Assembly: GCA_945641355.1 (NCBI GenBank)
Contig: CALZEQ010000001.1
Location: 1 to 64,000, forward strand
DNA: 64,000 bases
Direction: 5' to 3'
From: an uncultured Mediterranea sp.
GTDB lineage: Bacteria > Bacteroidota > Bacteroidia > Bacteroidales > Bacteroidaceae
The position numbers and the translations under genes are program-made. The notes beneath the pieces were generated by a model that was given only the letters and a program-made list of their open reading frames with translations, made no database searches and had not been told where the DNA came from. Shown here piece by piece: positions 29,091 to 37,770 of this stretch; position 1 is the stretch's first letter, and the number at the start of each line of letters is the position of its first letter.

Positions 29091-31382
29091 TTAAAAATGC
29101 ACCTTGACTTCATCTCCTTTATACTCCACTTCTTTTACACCATTCATGCCACCTTCTCCAATCAACCGGACAACAAATTTCCGTTTGCCATCCATTTTCC
29201 TGTTCATTTTCCCAATAGTCAATTCACGACCGGCCTCATTCCATACTAAAGGAATCCGGTTATACTCTCCCCTCTGATAATTCATTGTTGTGCCATCATC
29301 TTCGTACAAGCAGAAAGAAGCGTCCTCACCCGGATATACATTAATATCTATGATAGCCTTGGGATTTACATGCTTTTCTACCGACTGATAGCACGGAATG
29401 ATCGAACCGGATCTTACATAAAGTGGAATATACTGAATTGGTGCAGGAGCATCTATCGAACATCCACCATCATACACATTACCAGTCCAAAAATCAATCC
29501 ATTTATGCCCTACCGGCAAATAAACTTTTCGTGAAGTACACCCTGCCTGCAATACAGGACAAACCAACAAAGATGGTCCATACATAAATTCATCCTTACA
29601 GTCCATGGCTATGCTATCATCTGGAAAATCAAAAGCCAACAACCGCATAGGAGTGTACCCACAGAATGTCACCTCTCCTGAAAGTGTGTATATATATGGT
29701 AACAGAGAGTAACGTAACTTGATGAAGTCTGTACAGATCCGCTGCACTTTCGAGCCATAAGCCCACAGTTCGTTAGGCACTCTGGTATCACCGGGATACC
29801 TGCGTCCGTGCGAACGGAATATCGGACAAAATGTACCATACTGGAACCATCTTGTAAACAACTCCCGGTATGCTTCATCACCGGGATCTCCTCCACTATA
29901 ACCGCCGATATCCGTAGTCCAGTAAGGGATACCTGTAGCCGTAAAATTTAATCCTGCAACGACTTGCAATGCCAGTTCATCAAAGGTTGTCGGAATATCC
30001 CCAGACCATACAGCGGTTCCCAACCTTTGCTGGGCAGCCCAAGCACAACGGGTCAGGAAATAGGGACGAATATCAGGAAAGGTTTCTCTGAAACCTTCAT
30101 AAAAATTGCTTGCATGCACCAGCGGATAGAGATTGCGTACCCGGTGTGCCGGTCCATCATACGTGACTTGTTCCAAGAAAGACTCTACATGATCCGGCTC
30201 TGGACCATCCAAAAACCATCCATCGATGCCAAGCTTCGTCAATGGTGATACTTTCTTCCAATAAGCATCTGCCGCTTTAGGATTAAAAGCATCATAAATA
30301 TATCCGTCTATCGCTTTTGCCCCTTCCAAAATATAGCCTTGGCCGGACAAATCATCGTAATTGGGAGTGTCGGGCTTGAAACAAGGCCATACGGTCAGGA
30401 CGACCTTGACATCATATTCTTTATGCAGTCTATCTATCATCGCCGTGACATCAGGGAAATGAGCCTCGTCAAAGCGATGTGATCCGGTACCATATTTTCC
30501 CCAATAATGATAATCAACAAATATGGTACTCAATGGGATACCTTCATCTTTCATACGTTCTACGACGTCCATTACTTCTTGTTGAGAAGCATAACGGTTG
30601 CGGCTTTGATGAAATCCCAATGCCCAGTCGGGCAACAAAGGAGCATTTCCTGTCAGCGAACGATAAGAGGATATCAATCCATCCAATGTAGGAGCTACAA
30701 ACAAATAATAGTCTATTCGTTTGCCATAATCAGACGTAAAGCCCATGCCGGAATCATCATCAGAGAACAACGTACATGAAGGATTATTCCAAAACAGCCC
30801 CCATCCTCCGGTAGAATAAACTACAGGCACTGCAGCCTGAGTATTAAACTGAACCAATTTGCGTTGTGCACCACGCAGGTTCATCCGTCCGTCCCGGAAT
30901 TCCCCCAATCCATACAAAGCGTCTTCTGCCTGCAACCCGAACTTACAGGCAGCATGTACAGAGTCGTTTATTACTTGACGGTGCATTTCTTCCGGAAGTT
31001 CTTCCAGCAACAATTGCCCTGAAGGATCCAATAATTTCAGATTGCCAAAACGCTTATCGACCAGCACTTCAAAACGTTCCGTCATCAATTTCAAATCATC
31101 TGCTGTTTCTTCGATATGAAAAGGCGCAACAGACGGACGTATGGCCACTGCATATTTGTCGGGTTTCGTCAGTTCATTCATTGCACCAAACATGACGTGC
31201 AATGAACCTGACTCGTATGGCTGCAAATACAAAATGCCCTCCGTGGTTTTAATCCACACTGCACTGTCTTTCTCTTCCCATGAAATGATGGAACCGCCAA
31301 CTTGCCTGCAACCGACTTCTGCAAGTCCCAATCCCCCCAGTAACACACACGCTTGCAAAAATAAAAAGAGGCTTCGCTTCAT
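29091..31382 (-). CDS. Glycoside hydrolase family 31 (alpha-xylosidase/alpha-glucosidase type)
   Basis: A 763-residue retaining alpha-glycosidase. The N-terminus has a lipobox-like LAEVGC, so it may be a lipoprotein. An N-terminal beta-sandwich (ALYGLGEFRDGR) leads into the TIM barrel (LGFHQSRNRYASQQEV), the nucleophile in DGWFLDGPEPD (Asp392) and the acid/base in AVWSGDIPTTFDEL. GH31 covers alpha-glucosidases, alpha-xylosidases and alpha-galactosidases; the WFLDGPEPD form resembles alpha-xylosidase-like members. A hairpin lies directly upstream, so its transcription depends on read-through from the susC promoter unless an unseen promoter exists. Confidence 0.93.
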   Translation of the reverse strand: MKRSLFLFLQACVLLGGLGLAEVGCRQVGGSIISWEEKDSAVWIKTTEGILYLQPYESGSLHVMFGAMNELTKPDKYAVAIRPSVAPFHIEETADDLKLMTERFEVLVDKRFGNLKLLDPSGQLLLEELPEEMHRQVINDSVHAACKFGLQAEDALYGLGEFRDGRMNLRGAQRKLVQFNTQAAVPVVYSTGGWGLFWNNPSCTLFSDDDSGMGFTSDYGKRIDYYLFVAPTLDGLISSYRSLTGNAPLLPDWALGFHQSRNRYASQQEVMDVVERMKDEGIPLSTIFVDYHYWGKYGTGSHRFDEAHFPDVTAMIDRLHKEYDVKVVLTVWPCFKPDTPNYDDLSGQGYILEGAKAIDGYIYDAFNPKAADAYWKKVSPLTKLGIDGWFLDGPEPDHVESFLEQVTYDGPAHRVRNLYPLVHASNFYEGFRETFPDIRPYFLTRCAWAAQQRLGTAVWSGDIPTTFDELALQVVAGLNFTATGIPYWTTDIGGYSGGDPGDEAYRELFTRWFQYGTFCPIFRSHGRRYPGDTRVPNELWAYGSKVQRICTDFIKLRYSLLPYIYTLSGEVTFCGYTPMRLLAFDFPDDSIAMDCKDEFMYGPSLLVCPVLQAGCTSRKVYLPVGHKWIDFWTGNVYDGGCSIDAPAPIQYIPLYVRSGSIIPCYQSVEKHVNPKAIIDINVYPGEDASFCLYEDDGTTMNYQRGEYNRIPLVWNEAGRELTIGKMNRKMDGKRKFVVRLIGEGGMNGVKEVEYKGDEVKVHF

Positions 31383-31403
31383 TACTATTTAATATTAAAA
31401 ACT

Positions 31404-31467
31404 TATGGCTCTTCTTCAATTCAGTTGAACGTAAGATAGATCTTCAACTTATCAAAGAAGAGCCATA
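31404..31467 (-). terminator. Hairpin between GH2 and GH31 inside the PUL operon
   Basis: A perfect 13-bp inverted repeat (TATGGCTCTTCTT at 31404-31416, complement at 31455-31467) encloses a second one (AGTTGAA 31423-31429 with TTCAACT 31443-31449). On the minus strand it is followed by AAGTTTTTAA. It is probably a partial terminator that lowers expression of GH31 and later genes. Confidence 0.65.
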
Positions 31468-31477
31468 CTATCAATGA

Positions 31478-34400
31478 TTACATTCCCAATAAATCGCTCA
31501 CCATATTCACCAGCAACCTGCCTGCTACCGGATCGGTCTGTGCCTTTTCGGTACATACCGTAGATACGATAGCTTCCCCCTTGCCATCACGAATGCCGAG
31601 CAACGTCAGGCCACGCATCGACTCGATTTGCGGAACACGTTCCGAAAGCTTGTCGCTTAAATAAGCGTGGATTTTCATCTGGCTTGCCAGTTCCGTCACA
31701 TTGGCATGACGGACAGCCTTCAATGTAGCCGTACATGCCAGCGGGATTTCACGCCGGTTATTATTGAAGTATCGCAGGTCCAGTACCCCCAGACCATCGA
31801 ATACCCGGTTCTCCGGACGTTCCATCACCACGATATCGCCCTCGGTGGGGATGATCCAGCCTGTAATGTATTCGGGATAAACCTTCTTGGCCGCTTCCTT
31901 GCTATTCAGGAACAGCAGTTTTCCCCCTTTTACCTGGTAAGCCCGCAACATGGCCGCCTCTTCGTCCGTGCAATCCGCCAGTCCTGAAACTATGCAGAGC
32001 TTGGCCTGCTGTTTGGCATTCACCATCTCACCGACAGATGTCACCTGGACAACCGGCACCTTCAGGAAGTCGAACGTACTCTTCATATCGTCCTTATCCA
32101 AAAGCAATATCTTCTGGTCCTTATCCAATGAAACCTGTCCTGCGTTCCACTCTTTACGGGCCAGCAGCAGGTCATACTCATTCGCAGAGCGAATCGTACC
32201 GTTCTCGGTCAGCGTCAGCCGCAACTTGGCGTACACCTTCTCGGCAGGCAGAAGCGTAGGCAACTGGATTTCCGGTTCGATAAACCGGCGGCCGTAATAG
32301 GGTACAGCAGGGAAAGCTGAACGACCCGATGACAATACTTTGCCTGATTCATCTGTGATGCTCCATTCCAAGGCAGAGGCAGCCAGGTCCCGGCCTTGTT
32401 CATCGTCATTCACCACATAAACACGGGTAGCCATTTTCTCACCTGCATACAGGTTGCGTCCCCACAATTCGGCACTGACCAACACAGGTTGCAACGCACG
32501 CTTCAAGGCATAATATGTAGGCCATGGAGCCACATTGCGATAATCATAACATTGCCTGAACCAGGTCATATAGGCAAAGTGCATGATGCCAGCCGCCTGG
32601 TCGTTTGTACGGCGCAAGGTCTCGGCCAGCTCGCCGGTAGTGAACGATTGGACTTTCAGGAACGAAGCCGGGTCAGCCCAATCGTATGCTTCATATCCTA
32701 TCAGGCTATATGGATTCTGATGCACCAACTGGTAAGAACGTGTAGGGTGCCCGGTCTCGCCATTCGGATAACCCGTACTCATCTCCTGGCTAATGAGCGG
32801 ACGTCCCGGAGTCTTGAACCGTTGTTGGAACTCCCCATTGAAGAATCTGAATACAGAATAGTCGTACCAGTTATAATATCCATGATTGTCATCGATGTCG
32901 CCATCGTCCACCGTAGCAATGAAATCCGCGCCAAACCGTCTCAGGCTGCTGCGGCGCATGTAGTTGGAATCGAACGAAACGGGACGTGTAGGATCCAGGC
33001 TTCGCATCCGCTTCACCACATCAGAGATGATACGGAATTTCTGCTTGGCACGCTCTTCGTCCGCATCCAGGTCATAGAACTTCATTTCATTGTTCACAGT
33101 CCACAGCAGCAGCGAAGGATGATTCTTGTATTTGTTCATCACCTGCAGCCATTCATCAGCCCACAACTCCAGTACTCCCTTGTCGGGAATAGGTGTGGAA
33201 TGAATCATCAGCCATGACCAGGTTCCCTCAAAACTTACAGCAATGCCATTGCGGTCGGCAGCCGACATCCACAGTTCGTTCCAAGGTGTGGTATGCGTAC
33301 GTGTGGAATTCACATTGCCTTCACGCATCAGTTGCATGAATTTGTCGGCCAGCTGCCTGTCGTTAGGACAAAGCGCAAAGGGGATATGATTGCCGCCACG
33401 CAGCCAGTAGCGGCGTCCGTTCAGATACAAAAAGCCATCCTGACGTGCCTCAAAGGTACGGAAACCGGAAGTGACAACCACCTGGTCAGTTTCCTGTCCT
33501 TTCCCTTCGATAAGGCGGAATGTAAAGTCATACAAGTTGGGCGTAGCCGGTTCCCACAACTTGGGTTTCAGGCCATCTATACGATAGGTATACGTCTCTT
33601 CCCTGCCTGCCATCAATTGGTTCTTGGCTGCCAGCACACCGGTATATATCGATTCACCGGTAGCCTTATCCCGGATATAGGCCTGAATGGCAAACGTATG
33701 CCGCTTCCGCGCATCGCTGTTTTTTACGGTGATGTCAAAAACAGCACCATCCAGAGCAGGCTTGATAAACACATCCTCTACCTTCAGCGGATTGCTGACC
33801 GTAAGTTTCACCGGTTGCCAGATACCTGCCGGATTGTCTCCATAGAATCCATGGGCAATATCGGTCAGAACAGCCTTATTGGCTTGTGCATCATCTTTGT
33901 TTTCATTGATATCCCGACGGACCGAGCCATAATAATTCTCCATCGCATCGCTGGTCTGGGCAGCCTTACCCTTGATGTCGCGCATCACCTTCAGCACGAT
34001 CAGATTCTTTCCCGGATGCAGGGTCGAAGTGGCATCCACCTTGATTTCGCCAAACATGCCCACATGTGTGGCTACCAGCGAACCGTTGATGTAAACCTCT
34101 GCCATCTTGGACACGGCATCGAAAGTCAATGTCATCTGTTTTCCTTTTACTTCGGCAGGCAGTTCCAGCCATTGGCGATACCAAGCCATATCGGTCTTAC
34201 GATAATCGAATGTATAGTTCTCGCACCGCTCCGTCTCTTGCTGATAATAGGTGTCACTCACCCCCTTGGGTTGCGCACCCCTTGGCGAAGGCATGGTCTC
34301 ACCGTGCAGCCATATCCGGATAGGTGTCCAGAAGTTGGGGACAGACATCACATGCCAGTCCTGGTCGTCCGTTTCGGGAGAGATGGCCGCCTGCATGTCG

Positions 34401-35194
34401 CCCTGCTGGTATCCGGGCATGAACAGCCATGTCCCGTCCAGCGACAGTTCTGTCCGGCTTCCCGTCAGCGCTTCCAGTCTGGCAGGAGCATAAGCCGATC
34501 GTTCCTGCCGGCGTTTTTCTTCCTTTTCAATGGGGTTAAGCGACTTCTTGTATTCGGTATCCGCCACACCGTCCAATGCATGCGCTGCCAGCGGAGCTAC
34601 CACCAGGTCGTCATATTCCGTCTCTATCCAACCGCCTCCCAATGAGATGCCACCCGATGGAACCATATCGCCCCCGTCCTGGTCTGTCACATCAATATGC
34701 GGCAGTTTCTCATCACCCACAAACACACGGATGCGCTTGCCGCATACCTCCACCCGCAAGCTGTACCATTCGCCCGGAACCGGATGAAAGCCTAATGGAC
34801 GGACTCCCATGAATTCATCTGTACCCATATAGCCGGTACGCATCAGGTAGAGGTCGTCTTGCAAACCACCTTTGATGCCCACCACATAACGGTCAAACCG
34901 ATTATAATTACGGAATCCTGCCCAAATCTGCACCTGCTCGGCATCTTTCGGTGCACGAGCCCGGAATGCGAAAGAATAATTCACCATCTCCGGGGTACCG
35001 AACACAGCGTATGCACCCTTTGCACGAAATACCCCATTTCCAATACCGCATGAGCCACGTCCTACGACATGAAGCGGCTCTGCAGCGTTCGAGAAATCAT
35101 TCTTCCAGGATTCACCGGAATCCGTTGCTGCCTGTACAGCCATACTGAATAGGCAGGCAGTATAGAACAATGATAATTTATTTGTCATTTTCAT
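31478..35194 (-). CDS. Glycoside hydrolase family 2 with an N-terminal LamG-like domain
   Basis: A 1238-residue exported enzyme. After the signal peptide (SMAVQAA), residues about 30-205 form a concanavalin-like (LamG or DUF1080-type) domain (SFAFRARAPKDAEQVQIW, EWYSLRVEVCGKRIRVFVG). A charged linker follows, then the GH2 sugar-binding domain (250-470), Ig-like domain (470-585) and TIM barrel from about 585. The acid/base is Glu703 in LLLWTVNNEMK and the nucleophile is probably in PLISQEMSTGYP. The C-terminal 300 residues include another beta-domain and a region resembling a Rossmann-like trimerisation fold (KLCIVSGLADCTDEEAAML). The sugar specificity cannot be read. Confidence 0.88.
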   Translation of the reverse strand: MKMTNKLSLFYTACLFSMAVQAATDSGESWKNDFSNAAEPLHVVGRGSCGIGNGVFRAKGAYAVFGTPEMVNYSFAFRARAPKDAEQVQIWAGFRNYNRFDRYVVGIKGGLQDDLYLMRTGYMGTDEFMGVRPLGFHPVPGEWYSLRVEVCGKRIRVFVGDEKLPHIDVTDQDGGDMVPSGGISLGGGWIETEYDDLVVAPLAAHALDGVADTEYKKSLNPIEKEEKRRQERSAYAPARLEALTGSRTELSLDGTWLFMPGYQQGDMQAAISPETDDQDWHVMSVPNFWTPIRIWLHGETMPSPRGAQPKGVSDTYYQQETERCENYTFDYRKTDMAWYRQWLELPAEVKGKQMTLTFDAVSKMAEVYINGSLVATHVGMFGEIKVDATSTLHPGKNLIVLKVMRDIKGKAAQTSDAMENYYGSVRRDINENKDDAQANKAVLTDIAHGFYGDNPAGIWQPVKLTVSNPLKVEDVFIKPALDGAVFDITVKNSDARKRHTFAIQAYIRDKATGESIYTGVLAAKNQLMAGREETYTYRIDGLKPKLWEPATPNLYDFTFRLIEGKGQETDQVVVTSGFRTFEARQDGFLYLNGRRYWLRGGNHIPFALCPNDRQLADKFMQLMREGNVNSTRTHTTPWNELWMSAADRNGIAVSFEGTWSWLMIHSTPIPDKGVLELWADEWLQVMNKYKNHPSLLLWTVNNEMKFYDLDADEERAKQKFRIISDVVKRMRSLDPTRPVSFDSNYMRRSSLRRFGADFIATVDDGDIDDNHGYYNWYDYSVFRFFNGEFQQRFKTPGRPLISQEMSTGYPNGETGHPTRSYQLVHQNPYSLIGYEAYDWADPASFLKVQSFTTGELAETLRRTNDQAAGIMHFAYMTWFRQCYDYRNVAPWPTYYALKRALQPVLVSAELWGRNLYAGEKMATRVYVVNDDEQGRDLAASALEWSITDESGKVLSSGRSAFPAVPYYGRRFIEPEIQLPTLLPAEKVYAKLRLTLTENGTIRSANEYDLLLARKEWNAGQVSLDKDQKILLLDKDDMKSTFDFLKVPVVQVTSVGEMVNAKQQAKLCIVSGLADCTDEEAAMLRAYQVKGGKLLFLNSKEAAKKVYPEYITGWIIPTEGDIVVMERPENRVFDGLGVLDLRYFNNNRREIPLACTATLKAVRHANVTELASQMKIHAYLSDKLSERVPQIESMRGLTLLGIRDGKGEAIVSTVCTEKAQTDPVAGRLLVNMVSDLLGM

Positions 35195-35225
35195 GATATT
35201 TGTTTATAGATTATTACAACAATTC

Positions 35226-36914
35226 CTATTTACCAACAATAGTAAAGCAATTCAAGTCGGGAGTTCCCCCAATCACATTCAGCACCACTTCCCTCCATCC
35301 GTTTACATCAAACGAAAGTGTTGCGGCATCCACATCACTCCAATTGCCTCCGGTAGCAGGCAGGGTCACCGTTGTTCCTTCCTTGCCGTCTACATCAAAG
35401 CGTACTTTTGCCGCTTCTTTTGCCGCATAACGTAGGCGAATGACTGATGTTCCGGCACGGAACGGCAGTTCCACCCAACGAAGCCACTCTCCTGCTTCAG
35501 TATTGGTGACACACCAGCCGTCAAAGCCATCCGTACAACGCTTCACATCCAGATCCCCCTTCCTATATTGCAAGCCACTGTTTCCTGTCGAATTATCTTT
35601 ATAATAATCGCATGTCTCTGCCTCTACGCGCATACTCTCGGGATAAGCCCTCGTACTGCTGTATTTCCGTAATATGTTGAGCCGCTGGTTGGGATAATCA
35701 TAGTATTTCGTATCGGTACTCCGCCAATAGGCAGCGTTCTCTGCCATATCTGTAAAACCTTCTAACAGTAGCAGATTTGCTTTATATTTTACAAAATAAT
35801 CCAACGCATCGGTCAGCGTCTTACCATGATTGGCATCAAACAACATGCGATTTCCCTGCTTGTCATTAGTCAGGAAACCGGGTACTGCCACTCCGACATT
35901 AATATTATTGGTAGAAGCCAACGAATAAGAATGGCGGCTGGTAGTCTGTTCGGAAGCGACAAACCAATTATTGGTTGCTTCAACCACAGTTTTATTCACT
36001 TTAGAATCTCTATCCATGAAAGCCTTGTCTACGCATATAAATAGTTCTTCTCCAAAAGCAGCCTTGAAGTCTGCATGTATCTTATCCAATATTGCTTTCA
36101 ATTTACCTGTACAGTCAGGACGCTGATTTCCTAATGCGGCATAAGTCACATTAAGAAAACCATTTGGGCTCCAAATGTAAAGTACCGGTTTTCCATTATA
36201 TCTGAACAAATACTTGTTATTCTCTTGATTCTTACCATAGAAGTTATCAAAAGCCAGCTTAATATTGTAGTCCCAAATATAAGGATAGATATCATCTAGT
36301 TTATCCAAAGGATATACTACATCCGCATCACTCAGATTCAGTTCTTTTTGCTGAGTTGCATTTAATACAGTGGAATATTTACCATATAAGTTAAAGTTAC
36401 GAGCTGCAGCCCACGATGCCGGGCAATCATCAAAAATTGCGACCTTTATATCATCCACCCCTCTCCGCTTGAAAGCATCCAATAATCCTGCCAAACGGGT
36501 AGGATCACCATGATCCAACTCATATTTACTATCTGTATCAGCCTTCGGCAAGCGTCCTCTACAATTGGCTGCTACATAGTCCAACCCACTGTATGCTATC
36601 TCCTCAACCAAATTATCCCACCACTCCTCATTAGTGGCAGAGAAGTCTTTAGCCTCGAACAGCGGTTTGTTATAGAAAGTAGTTGAAGCCGTTCCACCAT
36701 TGTAAGCATCGACTCCATTACGCAGGTTCTTTTGGAAAGAAAACAATGCTCCCATCACGAAATCATGATTTGGAATATCATCATTCTTTGGAGGATCAGG
36801 AGATACCGGTTTCTCACCAGAATCATCCGGCTTAAGAAGTGCCGATTCATCATTATCTGAGCAAGCTGTCAGAAATGACATCAACAATACATATATAAAT
36901 AATATCTTCATCAT
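35226..36914 (-). CDS. DUF5010-type surface lipoprotein with C-terminal CBM-like domain
   Basis: A 562-residue lipoprotein (lipobox SFLTAC followed by SDND, a surface-export-like acidic signal). A Pro-rich linker leads to a TIM-barrel-like domain (FVMGALFSFQKNLRNG, VAANCRGRLP, KVAIFDDCPASW, YNGKPVLYIWSPNGF), which resembles the DUF5010 family and, more distantly, the GH71/99-like proteins of this PUL. Residues about 430-562 look like a beta-sandwich carbohydrate-binding module of CBM6/35 type (RVEAETCDYYKDNST, GEWLRWVELPFRAG). It is the first enzyme-like gene after SusCD and DUF3823, the usual place for a surface endo-enzyme, so an endo-glycanase role is a reasonable guess. No activity is established to my knowledge. 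Confidence 0.75.
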   Translation of the reverse strand: MMKILFIYVLLMSFLTACSDNDESALLKPDDSGEKPVSPDPPKNDDIPNHDFVMGALFSFQKNLRNGVDAYNGGTASTTFYNKPLFEAKDFSATNEEWWDNLVEEIAYSGLDYVAANCRGRLPKADTDSKYELDHGDPTRLAGLLDAFKRRGVDDIKVAIFDDCPASWAAARNFNLYGKYSTVLNATQQKELNLSDADVVYPLDKLDDIYPYIWDYNIKLAFDNFYGKNQENNKYLFRYNGKPVLYIWSPNGFLNVTYAALGNQRPDCTGKLKAILDKIHADFKAAFGEELFICVDKAFMDRDSKVNKTVVEATNNWFVASEQTTSRHSYSLASTNNINVGVAVPGFLTNDKQGNRMLFDANHGKTLTDALDYFVKYKANLLLLEGFTDMAENAAYWRSTDTKYYDYPNQRLNILRKYSSTRAYPESMRVEAETCDYYKDNSTGNSGLQYRKGDLDVKRCTDGFDGWCVTNTEAGEWLRWVELPFRAGTSVIRLRYAAKEAAKVRFDVDGKEGTTVTLPATGGNWSDVDAATLSFDVNGWREVVLNVIGGTPDLNCFTIVGK

Positions 36915-36939
36915 CTCAGTTATAGCAGTTAAGTAGCTT

Positions 36940-36980
36940 TAAAAAAGCGGGTATACAAGGTATCCCTTGCATACCCGCTC
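36940..36980 (-). terminator. Strong hairpin terminator after the DUF3823 gene
   Basis: On the minus strand a stem AGCGGGTAT...ATACCCGCT, extended inward by CAAGG/CCTTG with a small bulge, is followed immediately by TTTTTT (36940-36945). It lies between DUF3823 and DUF5010 and should partly uncouple the SusCD-DUF3823 transcript from the enzyme genes. Confidence 0.8.
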
Positions 36981-37008
36981 AAACAATGTTTCAATATGTA
37001 CCTGCCTA

Positions 37009-37749
37009 TCAGTTGAGTTTTACATCTATCTTCTTAATATCTGTAAAGTTATACTTCTGATATGTATCGTTGCAACGTGCACCGATTCTCACCCAATAAG
37101 TCATACTATACTTGATTGCAATCTTTGAAGACAACTCAATAATGTCACCCTCCATGGCATTAGTTAACTTCAAAGGTGCTGGTGTATAGTTCCCATCACC
37201 TTCTGTACCGCAATACTGTGTACGTGAAATCCACATACATGCCTCTTTTACGTCAGGTGCAGTCAGTCCGGACTTTTCGTTACGTTTGAATTTGAACGAA
37301 GCTTTCAGATAGTTATCAGAAGTCAAATGAGGTTCATCAACCCATTCAAGTTCCAAATAAGGAGTTACAACAATGTTCACTTTTGTCGTACGGCCATTTC
37401 TCAATTCTACAGATTGCGTCTCCACATCCGGGAAGAAAGCGCCCTGCCAAGGAGTTACATCATAAGTACCTGCAAATAGCTTGTTATTGACAAAAGATCC
37501 ATCTTGCTGCATATTCAGTTCCTGTGGAGTGACTACAATGGACTCGTCTCCTCCGGCATAACTTGTCTCCACGATGCGGATGGCCATACTGCCTTTTCCA
37601 TTTGCAGTCTGGAATGGATTTCCATTTTGATCGGTCACTTGTCCTTCGATAGCTGCTTCAGGTGCATCATAGTTGTCCATTTCGCACGAAGTAAATATCA
37701 ATACGAAAGCTGCTAACAATGTGCCAATAATATATCTTTTTGTTTTCAT
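37009..37749 (-). CDS. DUF3823 lipoprotein (likely surface glycan-binding accessory)
   Basis: A 246-residue lipoprotein with lipobox FTSCEMD. After it comes a carboxypeptidase-regulatory-like beta-fold (AAIEGQVTDQNGNPF, GTYDVTPWQGAFFPD, SVELRNGRTTKVNIVVTPYL) and a second Ig-like domain (YWVRIGARCNDTYQKYNF). This matches DUF3823, which in Bacteroidetes sits directly after SusCD, in the position of surface glycan-binding proteins. Glycan binding is inferred from position. It is 21 bases from susD and is followed by the strong terminator. Confidence 0.85.
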   Translation of the reverse strand: MKTKRYIIGTLLAAFVLIFTSCEMDNYDAPEAAIEGQVTDQNGNPFQTANGKGSMAIRIVETSYAGGDESIVVTPQELNMQQDGSFVNNKLFAGTYDVTPWQGAFFPDVETQSVELRNGRTTKVNIVVTPYLELEWVDEPHLTSDNYLKASFKFKRNEKSGLTAPDVKEACMWISRTQYCGTEGDGNYTPAPLKLTNAMEGDIIELSSKIAIKYSMTYWVRIGARCNDTYQKYNFTDIKKIDVKLN

Positions 37750-37770
37750 ATTCTATCAACTATTTAGCGA

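Noticed and set aside
33293..34645. 450-codon plus-strand frame opposite GH2
   Set aside because: It is an antisense shadow of a clear GH2 gene, with no start context.
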